From Halovenus sp. (GTDB lineage: Archaea > Halobacteriota > Halobacteria > Halobacteriales > Haloarculaceae), in NCBI GenBank assembly GCA_028275145.1, contig JAQCNG010000011.1, positions 1 through 26,998 of the forward strand: DNA of 26,998 nucleotides. The letters run 5' to 3'. Both the position numbers and the translations under genes were made by a program. The notes beneath the pieces were generated by a model. That model was not told where the DNA came from and ran no database searches. It saw nothing but the letters and a program-made list of their open reading frames with translations. Below are positions 16,988-23,992 of this stretch, in pieces (the stretch's first letter is position 1; each line of letters starts with the position of its first letter).

Positions 16988-18154
16988 ATGGTCGTGGATG
17001 CTGGCGTTGATGTCTTGCCTGACCTGCTTTCGGTTGTCGACCTGAGCCCACTGCAGGCAGGATACGAGACGGGTGACCCCGGCGATGTTGTTGACCAGCT
17101 GACACGTGCCGAGCTCCTGATCGGTGCCGCCGCGGGCGGCGCGTTCGGGGCCGCACTGGGCGCGTTGCCGGCGTTCGTGTTCACCGGCTTTCTCGTCATC
17201 GCCGGTGTCTTCGGCGGTGGCGGGTTCGGTGTCGGTACCGGGTTCGGTCCGGTCTTTGGTCCACACATCAGCTTCGCAGCAGGGGCAGCAGCAGCAGCCT
17301 ACGCCGCCTCCCGCGGAAAGATGGAGTCCGGATTCGATTATCACAACGGAAAAGACATAACATTCGCGTTAGGCAGTCGACCGGATATCCTCGCCGTCGG
17401 TGCGGTGTTCGGCGTGATAGGACTGACACTGGAGCAGGCCTCACGGCAACTCCAGCTTCCGGTCGACCCGATTCCGCTGTCGATCTGTATCAGCGCAGTC
17501 CTCCACCGCGTCGTGTTCGGCTACAGTATCATCGGCGTGGTGAGTAGCAAAACGAGTGGGTTCTTCGACATGGGGCCGTTCGAGCGCGGAGAGATGCGCC
17601 CCGAGGGTGAGGTCGGCGGCGACGGGGAAAAGGCCGGGTCGGGCCGTCTCGCCGTCGAGCCGTGGCTGCCGGAGATGTACAAGTGGTCACACGTCACCGC
17701 AATCGGGTTGGTCGCCGGTGCCGCAGCCTCGTACGTTGCGTCCGCACTTTTCACCAGTGTCGGCACCAACGCCGCCTTTGCTGGCTTCGGAATCAGCGCG
17801 GCGTCACTGATCTTCCTGAATCTGGGCGTCGACCGGATACCCGTCACCCACCACATGACACTCCCGGCCGCGACGGCCTACATGGCGACCCACGAGGACG
17901 TCATCGTCGAGGTCGGTGGGATTGCTGACCCTAGTGGACTGTCGGTCGGACTGATTCCGGCGCTGCTGATCGGCACAGCGTTCGGGTTGCTCGGGGCCCT
18001 CGTCGGCGAGGTCCACCAGCGGATCTTCTACGCACACGCGGGCACCCACTTCGACCCGCCGGCGGCGTCTATCGTGGTTACGACGTTACTCATCGGGATT
18101 CTCGCCGCAGCAGAGATCTTCAACTATGGTGTCTGGATTCCGGGCACCACCTGA
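16988..18154 (+). CDS. glpX: Multi-pass membrane protein, putative glycerol facilitator (haloarchaeal GlpX type)
   Basis: A 388-residue hydrophobic protein with about eight or nine membrane segments, roughly at 42-62, 64-82, 92-108, 133-150, 162-186, 236-256, 262-281, 318-340 and 359-380. A soluble acidic loop lies at about 187-230. It has no NPA boxes, so it is not an aquaporin/GlpF. Several His residues lie next to membrane segments (His173 in LHRVVFG, the HHMTLP at 288-293, His343 in EVHQRIF). In Haloferax volcanii a membrane gene called glpX lies directly downstream of glpK and was proposed to be a glycerol facilitator; position and character match here. The name is unrelated to the fructose-bisphosphatase GlpX. 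The start is 2 bp after glpK, indicating one operon. Transport function is inferred. Confidence 0.75.
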   Translation: MVVDAGVDVLPDLLSVVDLSPLQAGYETGDPGDVVDQLTRAELLIGAAAGGAFGAALGALPAFVFTGFLVIAGVFGGGGFGVGTGFGPVFGPHISFAAGAAAAAYAASRGKMESGFDYHNGKDITFALGSRPDILAVGAVFGVIGLTLEQASRQLQLPVDPIPLSICISAVLHRVVFGYSIIGVVSSKTSGFFDMGPFERGEMRPEGEVGGDGEKAGSGRLAVEPWLPEMYKWSHVTAIGLVAGAAASYVASALFTSVGTNAAFAGFGISAASLIFLNLGVDRIPVTHHMTLPAATAYMATHEDVIVEVGGIADPSGLSVGLIPALLIGTAFGLLGALVGEVHQRIFYAHAGTHFDPPAASIVVTTLLIGILAAAEIFNYGVWIPGTT

Positions 18155-18264
18155 CGACCTGCGCCCCTTTTTATGAGTGAACACCACAGTCGAACCGACC
18201 AGTCCGCTCGGCCGCAGCGACGCCTCGACAGGTCACGCCAGCGCGGAGCAGACAGCGACGGGAG

Positions 18265-18270
18265 TTATAT
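18265..18270 (+). promoter_or_regulatory. TATA box of the 133-residue membrane protein
   Basis: TTATAT is centred about 26 bp before the ATG at 18294. It selects that start over upstream in-frame alternatives and predicts a leaderless mRNA. The gap after glpX (18155-18293) has a T5 run near 18168 that may end the glpK-glpX transcript. Confidence 0.65.
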
Positions 18271-18293
18271 GTGTGGGTGGTGAATCCGGAGGC

Positions 18294-18695
18294 ATGTCGG
18301 ACGTAGAGTTCTCCACCCGGCTACGGAGGGCCGACCGCTGGAGCAAGGTGGTCGCGTTGCTCGTCGCGATGGGCCTGTTCGTGGGGACCCTCTGGCTGAC
18401 CGATGCGCCACAGTTCAGTTCGATTACAGCCGCGTTTGCGGGCATCGGGACCCGGTTTCTGATCCCCTACAGAGTCAGTCTGTCGATTCCCGCCGAGGAC
18501 CGAACCGCCATCGAGGAGGACCCGTCAGCGGGCAACTTCCACCACGGCGCGGTTGGTGGTGCGCTGGTGGTCGGGTCGCTGGCGACGGTTGTGCTCATGA
18601 TGCTCGTGCTGAATTCGACACCGTCACTCGTGATGGGTGGGATACTCACCGCAATGGCCTACGTCGTTCTGGACGAACTGCTCCCACGAGGGTAG
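18294..18695 (+). CDS. Small membrane protein of unknown function
   Basis: 133 residues. A basic/acidic N-terminus (RLRRADRWSK) precedes three or four hydrophobic segments at about 18-36, 43-60, 85-106 and 110-128, with an acidic loop (AEDRTAIEEDPSAGNFHH) between the second and third. No family was recognised. The protein would sit in the cytoplasmic membrane. The frame is open upstream to 18177, but TATA spacing favours 18294. It is transcribed separately from glpX and converges with the stress-protein gene. Confidence 0.7.
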   Translation: MSDVEFSTRLRRADRWSKVVALLVAMGLFVGTLWLTDAPQFSSITAAFAGIGTRFLIPYRVSLSIPAEDRTAIEEDPSAGNFHHGAVGGALVVGSLATVVLMMLVLNSTPSLVMGGILTAMAYVVLDELLPRG

Positions 18696-18758
18696 CCACT
18701 CGGGGCCGGTTCACCCACGAGACACGCGGGGACGCCCGACCCGCCCGGTGTCGACCCG

Positions 18759-19253
18759 TCAGTCCTCTCGGACAGAGACGACGGGAACCTCGGCCAGACG
18801 GACCACCTTCTCGGTCACGCTCCCGATGAGATACCTGTCCACACCGGTTCTGCCGTGGGTTCCCATCACGATCATCTCGATATCGTTCTCGTCGGCGTAG
18901 TCCAGAATCACCTCGTGTGGATTACCCGACTCGATGGCCGACACAGTGTCGACGGCGCTCATCCGGTCGATTGCCGTTGTTACTATCCGCTCGCCGTGCT
19001 GTTGGACCTGGTCACGGACCTCCTCCATCGTCGTCCGGTCACCGCCCATGCCGCCCGTACCGCCGTCGGGGTCGCCGACCATGCCCGGTTTCTGCTTCCG
19101 GTGAGGGTCACTGCCGAGGCCCTCGTATCTCGTGTCGACCACGTTCAGCACGTGGACTGTCGATCCGTAGGTTTCGGCCAGGTTCTGGACGGTGCCCATT
19201 GCGGTTGCTGCACCGTCGCTACCGTCGGTCGGGTAGAGGATGTTCTCGTACAT
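18759..19253 (-). CDS. Universal stress protein (UspA family)
   Basis: A 164-residue single-domain Usp. The N-terminus ILYPTDGSDGA is the family start with the ATP-contact Asp. The ATP-binding signature G-2x-G-9x-G-S is intact (Gly131, Gly134, Gly144, Ser145 in GTHGRTGVDRYLIGS), so an ATP-binding type is predicted. An unusually long Gly/Met/Asp-rich loop lies at about residues 45-72, where many Usp proteins have a shorter linker. Acts in the cytoplasm; targets unknown. A TTAAG-like promoter element (19281-19290, minus strand) lies about 33 bp upstream. Confidence 0.92.
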   Translation of the reverse strand: MYENILYPTDGSDGAATAMGTVQNLAETYGSTVHVLNVVDTRYEGLGSDPHRKQKPGMVGDPDGGTGGMGGDRTTMEEVRDQVQQHGERIVTTAIDRMSAVDTVSAIESGNPHEVILDYADENDIEMIVMGTHGRTGVDRYLIGSVTEKVVRLAEVPVVSVRED

Positions 19254-19315
19254 GCTGTCTCTCCCAAGCCGGTGCCTGGGGTTAAGACTACGCCTGCGGA
19301 CCTGTTCGACCTTTC

Positions 19316-19331
19316 GTCTGTTACTACAGAC
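19316..19331. repeat. Perfect hairpin/inverted repeat upstream of the Usp gene
   Basis: GTCTGT-TACT-ACAGAC has perfect 6-bp arms with a 4-base loop, in the 182-bp gap (19254-19435) between the Usp start and the end of the zinc-protein gene. It may be an operator for usp, or an RNA hairpin after the zinc-protein gene. No T-run follows on either strand. Nothing else was recognised in this gap. Confidence 0.5.
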
Positions 19332-19435
19332 TGAGAATAACTATCGGGTGACACGCCGGACCGCTCTGTCGAGGGGTCGACAGTCGACCTCCCCTGTCGC
19401 CGGCTCCGGCGGGAGGCGACAGCGCAGTTGCCTGC

Positions 19436-19609
19436 TCAACTCCGGCCGACGCCCATCGGTTTCCTGCAACCACTGCACAGGAAGAGGTCTGTGCTGCCGT
19501 GCAGACTGAAGCTGTCGTCGTCGGTTTCGACCTCCGGGACCTCCGTCTGTTCGAGGTCCTCGGTCGACTCGATCTCGTTGCCACACTCCGGACATTCCAT
19601 CTGTTCCAT
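19436..19609 (-). CDS. Small zinc-ribbon protein (57 residues)
   Basis: A 57-residue protein with two Cys-x2-Cys knuckles (CPEC at residues 6-9 and CSGC at 45-48) separated by an acidic linker (EDLEQTEVPEVETDDD), consistent with one zinc ribbon. Haloarchaeal genomes contain many such one-domain zinc proteins, mostly uncharacterised, and small regulators or adaptors are known among them. The start at 19609 is set by TTAATACA on the minus strand (19631-19640) centred 27 bp upstream; longer upstream frames would run through this promoter. Target and partner are unknown. Confidence 0.75.
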   Translation of the reverse strand: MEQMECPECGNEIESTEDLEQTEVPEVETDDDSFSLHGSTDLFLCSGCRKPMGVGRS

Positions 19610-19752
19610 ACAACAGGTACAACCGGTGTATGTATTAAGATATCGCGCACGTGCGAGTCGTTTGCACAGTAACAGTAACCGAACCTGCCCGGTCCGGGGT
19701 TGCGTCCCCGAGACTGTCCGCGGACGGCCAGCGGCCGAATCAGGCCACAATG

Positions 19753-19758
19753 TTTATA
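19753..19758 (+). promoter_or_regulatory. TATA box selecting a GTG start at 19783
   Basis: TTTATA is centred 27 bp before an in-frame GTG. An ATG at 19750 lies upstream of this box and so cannot be on the transcript. The 173-bp divergent gap (19610-19782) therefore holds this promoter and that of the zinc-protein gene. Confidence 0.65.
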
Positions 19759-19782
19759 CGAGCCTGTGGAGACAGTACAACT

Positions 19783-19992
19783 GTGCTCGACCGACTCGGG
19801 TTGGACGCGGGCGACCGCAGGAACGTTCTCATTGTGGTCGTGGTGATCTCGCTCATCATGCTCGTGCTCGCCGAGGGGCCGATACCCGTCCGGGTTGTTG
19901 TAGCGTCTATCTTTGGCCTGATCAGCGGCGTGTTCTTTCTCCTGATAACCCTGCTTCTCAACTGGGTGTCCTCGAGTCGGTCCGGCTCCTGA
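19783..19992 (+). CDS. Two-helix small membrane protein (69 residues), GTG start
   Basis: 69 residues. A short charged N-terminus (LDRLGLDAGDRRN) precedes two hydrophobic helices at about 14-30 and 37-60 joined by EGPIPVR, and ends in a Ser-rich tail. No family recognised; a DUF-type inner-membrane hairpin. The GTG start is chosen from TATA spacing. A strong hairpin with a T8 run 120 bp downstream probably ends its message. Confidence 0.65.
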   Translation: MLDRLGLDAGDRRNVLIVVVVISLIMLVLAEGPIPVRVVVASIFGLISGVFFLLITLLLNWVSSSRSGS

Positions 19993-20111
19993 CCGGCATC
20001 ACGACAGACCACCGGTTGCAGTCGCCCGCCCCCCGGCGTGCGCACCGACGGGCGGACCGGGCCCGTGCCAGCAACGACAGAGCGGCCCACGCCCGGCGTT
20101 ATCCCCGGATT

Positions 20112-20152
20112 AGACCGGTCCCAGTCTGTCCGACGTGACCGGTCTTTTTTTT
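20112..20152 (+). terminator. Hairpin plus T8 transcription terminator
   Basis: AGACCGGTC (20112-20120) pairs perfectly with GACCGGTCT (20137-20145), followed by eight T residues (20145-20152). It is the clearest terminator in the window and would end the transcript of the 69-residue membrane protein before the Orc1-like gene. The rest of the 203-bp gap (19993-20195) shows no gene. Confidence 0.65.
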
Positions 20153-20195
20153 ACCACGAGCGCGAAACTGAGAGTAGAGCCCACCCGACCAGGAC

Positions 20196-21368
20196 ATGAA
20201 TCTCGACGAGCGCATCCGGCACCGGAGAGGCCAGGGAGACGGACAGCAACTGGTCAGAGACTACAGCGCGCTGTCGCCGGTGTCTCACCTCGACGAACCG
20301 TCGGGCCGGGGTCCCGTTATGGAGCGGTTGCTCGACCACCTCGAACCCATCTTTGACGGCCAGTTGCCGCCGAACGGCTACCTCCACGGCCCGTTCGGGT
20401 CGGGCAAGTCCGCCGTGGTCACGTCGCTGTTCGACCACCTGGAGCAGTTCTCCAGCGGCACACGGTCGATTATCCACACGAGCACCCGACCGGCATCGCC
20501 AACGACGCCGGGGTTCGTGTACGTCGACCTGCGGGGCACGACGAGCGAGTTCGCGTTCTACCACGACGTGCTCGACGCGCTCGTCGACGAGTCCGTTCCC
20601 CACCACGGCATCAGCACCGGCGAGATTCGGGACCGACTCCACGACATCCTGGGTCTGTCGCGGGCGGGCGTGGTCATCGGCGTCGACCACGTCGACGAGC
20701 CAAACACGTTCGACGCCGAATCGCTCGTCGACCTGTTTGCGGGACTGCCGAGCAACGTGACCTGGCTCGCGGTCGGACGGGTCCCCCCGAACCGGACAGC
20801 CCTGACAGAGTACACCGCGACGTCGATTCCGGTCCAGCGGTACCAGCGGCAGATGCTCGTCGACGTGGTGATGACCCGGGTCTCCGAGGGGCTCGCCAGA
20901 CAGGCACTCGACCACGAACTCGCCCGCCGAATCGCCGACTGGGCGGAGGGCAACGCACACGACGCGCTCGCGGCACTCTTTACCGCCGCCGACCACGCCA
21001 GACGGGCGGGAAAGAACCACATCGACAGTTCGGACGTGTCCGACGCGCTCGGTGAGATTCCGCTCCCCTCCGTGTCGCTGGGCAGGGTGTTGCAACTGCC
21101 CGCCAACAAACAGACCGTTCTCAGGGAACTGGTCGACCTCGACCCGGTGGACTGCGAGTCGGTCACGGCCACCACCGAGGGGATAAGCGAGAGTCACTCT
21201 GTCGACCTCTCGGCGGCGACGGTCAAGCGCTACCTCTACGAGATGGCCGAACTCGGCATCGTCGAGCGGGTCCAGTCCCAGAGCACCTCGAAGGGCCGGC
21301 CGCCGAGTCGCGTCGAACTCCGGTTTCCGCCGACGGTGTTTCGCCGACTGTACGACCTCCGGGAGTAG
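20196..21368 (+). CDS. Divergent Orc1/Cdc6-like AAA+ ATPase with C-terminal winged helix
   Basis: A 390-residue AAA+ ATPase. Walker A is GPFGSGKS (65-72); the Walker B-like segment is VVIGVDHVDE (Asp164, Asp167, Glu168), unusual against the hhhDE of active Orc1/Cdc6. The sensor 1 position reads NVTWLAVGRV rather than the usual strand ending in Asn. The lid domain follows (about 220-290), then a winged helix (about 300-390, with LSAATVKRYLYEMAELGIVERV as the recognition-helix region). This fits an Orc1/Cdc6-family protein that binds DNA, but flanking sequence has no long AT-rich tract or ORB-like repeats, so it is probably an orphan paralogue, perhaps a regulator. The ATG at 20196 has only a weak upstream GGA. 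Confidence 0.75.
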   Translation: MNLDERIRHRRGQGDGQQLVRDYSALSPVSHLDEPSGRGPVMERLLDHLEPIFDGQLPPNGYLHGPFGSGKSAVVTSLFDHLEQFSSGTRSIIHTSTRPASPTTPGFVYVDLRGTTSEFAFYHDVLDALVDESVPHHGISTGEIRDRLHDILGLSRAGVVIGVDHVDEPNTFDAESLVDLFAGLPSNVTWLAVGRVPPNRTALTEYTATSIPVQRYQRQMLVDVVMTRVSEGLARQALDHELARRIADWAEGNAHDALAALFTAADHARRAGKNHIDSSDVSDALGEIPLPSVSLGRVLQLPANKQTVLRELVDLDPVDCESVTATTEGISESHSVDLSAATVKRYLYEMAELGIVERVQSQSTSKGRPPSRVELRFPPTVFRRLYDLRE

Positions 21369-21490
21369 ACACCCCTCTCCTGTGTTGGTCGTGGCGCGTC
21401 CGGCGACACGGGCGCTGGCTGTGTCGAGAACCTGCTCACGGTCTCTCTCCGACATCGAGCCCAGGCAACGGAACCCACCGGTGGCCCGAC

Positions 21491-21712
21491 TCAGCAACAG
21501 TCGCTCTCGTCTGGACGCCACTCGCACGCATCGCCCGCTGTGAGACTGTTCTCCTCGATAGACACGGCGAGGCAGGCGTAGTTGCAGAGATACGTCGGCG
21601 AGTTGCAGTCGTCGTTGCAGTCGCGGACGCAGACTGGGTCGTGGTCGAAGATGCGCGAGTCGCAGTACGCACACCGCTCGTCCGGGCCAGGCGTCGTGAT
21701 GGTCGTGGACAT
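21491..21712 (-). CDS. Cysteine-rich small protein (73 residues)
   Basis: 73 residues with ten cysteines: 14, 17, 28, 32, 36, 43, 47, 63, 72 and 73. CAYC and the spaced Cys set CVRDCNDDC ... CNYAC suggest two metal sites (zinc or iron-sulfur), or an intracellular redox protein; there is no signal peptide. It ends in Cys-Cys. No family was recognised with certainty. It stands alone between the Orc1-like gene and the divergent FKBP gene. The ATG at 21712 has a weak T-rich box (21743-21750 minus strand). Confidence 0.65.
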   Translation of the reverse strand: MSTTITTPGPDERCAYCDSRIFDHDPVCVRDCNDDCNSPTYLCNYACLAVSIEENSLTAGDACEWRPDESDCC

Positions 21713-21793
21713 ACCCGTACCGAGGTGTCCGCCACGGAAAACTGCCCGGGAGGTGACCCGGAACCGCCGTACTGTTGTGGGGCATCGAAGCGG

Positions 21794-21800
21794 CTATATC
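21794..21800 (+). promoter_or_regulatory. TATA box of the FKBP gene
   Basis: CTATATC is centred about 25 bp before the GTG at 21822, predicting a leaderless mRNA beginning with GTG. It excludes the longer upstream frame. Confidence 0.6.
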
Positions 21801-21821
21801 ACCCACGCCATAGATTCGAAC

Positions 21822-22289
21822 GTGACCATCGAACCCGGTGACAGGGTCGAACTCGCGTACGTCGGGCGTTTCGAGAACGGGACAGTGTTCGCGGCCTCCG
21901 ACGCGGCGGTTGCACACGAGCACGGTCTGACCGACGACCCGGAGTCGTCGGCGTTCGCGCCGCTCTCGTTTACAGTCGGTGCGGGCGAGGTAATCGAGGG
22001 ACTGTCGGAGGCAGTCGTCGGGATGCAGGTCGGCGAGGAGCAGACGGTGACAGTCCCGCCCGAGAGGGCCTACGGCGACCACGACCCCGAGCGGGTCCGG
22101 GAGTACGACCTGGAGGCGTTCGAGGCGATGGTCGGAGAGTCGCCGACAGTCGGACGTCACGTCGAGGCACAGAATGGACTCCACGGGGACGTGACCGCCG
22201 TCACCGAGGACGGGGTACAGGTGGATTTCAACCACGAACTCGCCGGGCGGACCCTCGTGTTCGACCTGCGCGTGCTCTCAGTCGAGTGA
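21822..22289 (+). CDS. FKBP-type peptidyl-prolyl cis-trans isomerase, SlyD-like
   Basis: 155 residues. The FKBP core is LAYVGRFENGTVF (11-23), then FTVGAGEVIEGLSEAVVGMQVGEEQTVTVPPERAYGD (50-86), ending with FDLRVLSVE. An insert-in-flap domain (about 91-138) is typical of archaeal and SlyD FKBPs and gives chaperone activity. It catalyses proline isomerisation and assists folding in the cytoplasm. An extra acidic stretch at 27-45 (AAVAHEHGLTDDPESS) lengthens the first loop. The His-rich SlyD tail is absent. The GTG start at 21822 follows from TATA spacing. The second glycerol kinase follows after 67 bp with its own promoter. Confidence 0.88.
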   Translation: MTIEPGDRVELAYVGRFENGTVFAASDAAVAHEHGLTDDPESSAFAPLSFTVGAGEVIEGLSEAVVGMQVGEEQTVTVPPERAYGDHDPERVREYDLEAFEAMVGESPTVGRHVEAQNGLHGDVTAVTEDGVQVDFNHELAGRTLVFDLRVLSVE

Positions 22290-22302
22290 ACCAGCACGGG
22301 TG

Positions 22303-22360
22303 TTTATTACACGTGGTGCCGTATCGACACATCCGTACTACAATGGTTGATACCGAATGA
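22303..22360 (+). promoter_or_regulatory. glpK2 promoter and five-codon upstream ORF
   Basis: TTTATTA (22303-22309) is a TATA-like box predicting start near 22333. The leader then has ATG at 22343 reading M-V-D-T-E and stopping with TGA at 22358-22360. That stop overlaps the glpK2 ATG (22357) as ATGA. The mini-ORF could couple or tune glpK2 translation. Its M-V-D-T resembles the M-T-D-T start of the first glycerol kinase, so it may instead be a decayed former start. Confidence 0.5.
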
Positions 22361-23886
22361 TGGAGGGCACATACGTCGGTGCAATCGACCACGGGACGAC
22401 CGGGACCCGCTTCATCGTGTTCGACAGGGAGGGTGCGGTCGTCGCCAGCGCGTACCGCCGTCACGAGCAGATATACCCCGAGCGTGGCTGGGTGGAGCAC
22501 GACCCTGTGGAGATCTGGGAGGATGTAGTGGAGACGGTCACCCGTGGGCTGGCGACCGCGGGGCTGGAGCCGGGTCAGTTGGCGGCGCTCGGCATCGCCA
22601 ACCAGCGCGAGACGACGGTCGTCTGGGAGGCCGAAACCGGTGAGCCTGTCTACAACGCGATCGTCTGGCAGGACCGGCGGACCACCGACCGTGTCGCGGA
22701 GATCCGGGCCGAAAAAAAGGTCGAGTGGATACGTGAGAAAACCGGGCTGGAGTGTGACGCCTACTTCTCGGCGACGAAAATCGAGTGGCTGCTCGACAAC
22801 GCCGACGTCATCGAACCCCTCCGGGCGGGCGAACCCAGCCTCCGCAGTCGCGCAGAGGCCGGGGAGTTGCTCGTCGGGACGCTCGACTCCTGGCTCATCT
22901 ACAAACTGACCGGCAACCACGTCACCGACGTGACAAACGCATCCCGGACGATGCTGTACAACATCCACGACCTGGCCTGGGACCACGAACTCCTCGACGA
23001 GTTCGACGTGCCCGAGGCGGCGCTGCCGGAGGTCCGGCCCTCCTCGGACGAGCGTGCCTACGGACGCACAGACTCGGACGGCTTTCTGGGTGCTGCGGTG
23101 CCGGTGACGGGGGCGCTGGGTGACCAGCAGGCCGCGCTCGTCGGCCAGACCTGCTTCGACGCCGGCGAGGCAAAGAGCACCTACGGCACGGGGAGTTTCT
23201 ACCTGATGAACACCGGCGAGGAGGCCGTCGACTCGGACAACGGCCTGCTGACGACCATCGGCTTCCAGCTCTCCGGCGAGCCGGTGCAGTACGCCCTCGA
23301 GGGGTCGGCGTTCGTGACGGGCGGCGCGATAGAGTGGCTGGCCGACGTCAGGTTGCTCTCCGACCTCGCGGCGACAGCCTCGGTCGCACGCGAGGCCGAC
23401 TCGACGGGCGGTGTCTACGTTGTCCCGGCCTTTTCAGGGATGGGCGCACCACACTGGGACGGACAGGCCCGCGGAACCATCCTCGGGTTGACCCGGTGGA
23501 CCGAACAGAAACACATCGTGCGGGCGACGCTGGAATCCATCGCCTACCAGACCCGCGACATCGCGGAGGCGATGGAGGCCGACGCCGGTGTCGAGACGAC
23601 ACGGCTCCGTGTCGACGGCGGGGCGGTGAAAAATGACTTTCTCTGTCAGCTTCAGGCCGACCTTCTCCAGCGGGATATCGTCCGCCCGCAGGTCGACGAG
23701 GCAACGGCACTCGGTGCTGCCTACGCGGCCGGCCTCGCGGTCGGCTACTGGGACTCGCTCGACGAACTCCGGGCACACTGGCGTGTGGACCGTGCGTTCG
23801 AACCCGACCTCTCCGGCGACGAGGCCGACCGGAGGTACGACCGGTGGGGCGATGCCGTCGAGCGTGCGCTCGACTGGGCCGACTGA
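22357..23886 (+). CDS. glpK2: Second glycerol kinase (paralogue)
   Basis: A 509-residue FGGY kinase, by eye about three quarters identical to the glycerol kinase at 15444-16985. Most catalytic features are kept: Arg-Glu in NQRETT, DAYFSATK, GALGDQQAAL with the catalytic Asp, and RVDGGAVKND. Two conserved positions differ: the phosphate loop reads DHGTT instead of DQGTT, and GDQQAALFGQ is GDQQAALVGQ. It lacks the acidic C-terminal tail. It is outside the glp operon, between an FKBP gene and a kinase-fold protein gene. Long runs are identical in DNA to the other copy, pointing to recent duplication or gene conversion. It may serve a different glycerol supply or a related polyol. ATG at 22357 and 22360 are both possible; 22360 aligns best with the paralogue. 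Confidence 0.93.
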   Translation: MMEGTYVGAIDHGTTGTRFIVFDREGAVVASAYRRHEQIYPERGWVEHDPVEIWEDVVETVTRGLATAGLEPGQLAALGIANQRETTVVWEAETGEPVYNAIVWQDRRTTDRVAEIRAEKKVEWIREKTGLECDAYFSATKIEWLLDNADVIEPLRAGEPSLRSRAEAGELLVGTLDSWLIYKLTGNHVTDVTNASRTMLYNIHDLAWDHELLDEFDVPEAALPEVRPSSDERAYGRTDSDGFLGAAVPVTGALGDQQAALVGQTCFDAGEAKSTYGTGSFYLMNTGEEAVDSDNGLLTTIGFQLSGEPVQYALEGSAFVTGGAIEWLADVRLLSDLAATASVAREADSTGGVYVVPAFSGMGAPHWDGQARGTILGLTRWTEQKHIVRATLESIAYQTRDIAEAMEADAGVETTRLRVDGGAVKNDFLCQLQADLLQRDIVRPQVDEATALGAAYAAGLAVGYWDSLDELRAHWRVDRAFEPDLSGDEADRRYDRWGDAVERALDWAD

Positions 23887-23992
23887 CGCCGGCGCTCTCC
23901 CTGTCTCGACACGGCAGACGGGCGGTGGGGCCGTGCTGGCGCCCGGCAGCAATACTCTCATGTGGCCAGAGCGACTACTGTCGATACGATTG

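Noticed and set aside
16988..18154. Aquaporin/GlpF identity for the gene after glpK.
   Set aside because: No NPA boxes and too many helices for the six-helix aquaporin fold.
19993..21490. Possible replication origin at the Orc1/Cdc6-like gene.
   Set aside because: Neither flank shows repeated ORB-like motifs or a long AT-rich stretch. The only strong structure is a hairpin plus T8, which reads as a terminator.
22343..22360. A frameshift at the start of glpK2.
   Set aside because: The main frame has its own tandem ATG codons aligned with the other kinase's N-terminus, so the gene looks intact; the short frame is reported only as a leader ORF.
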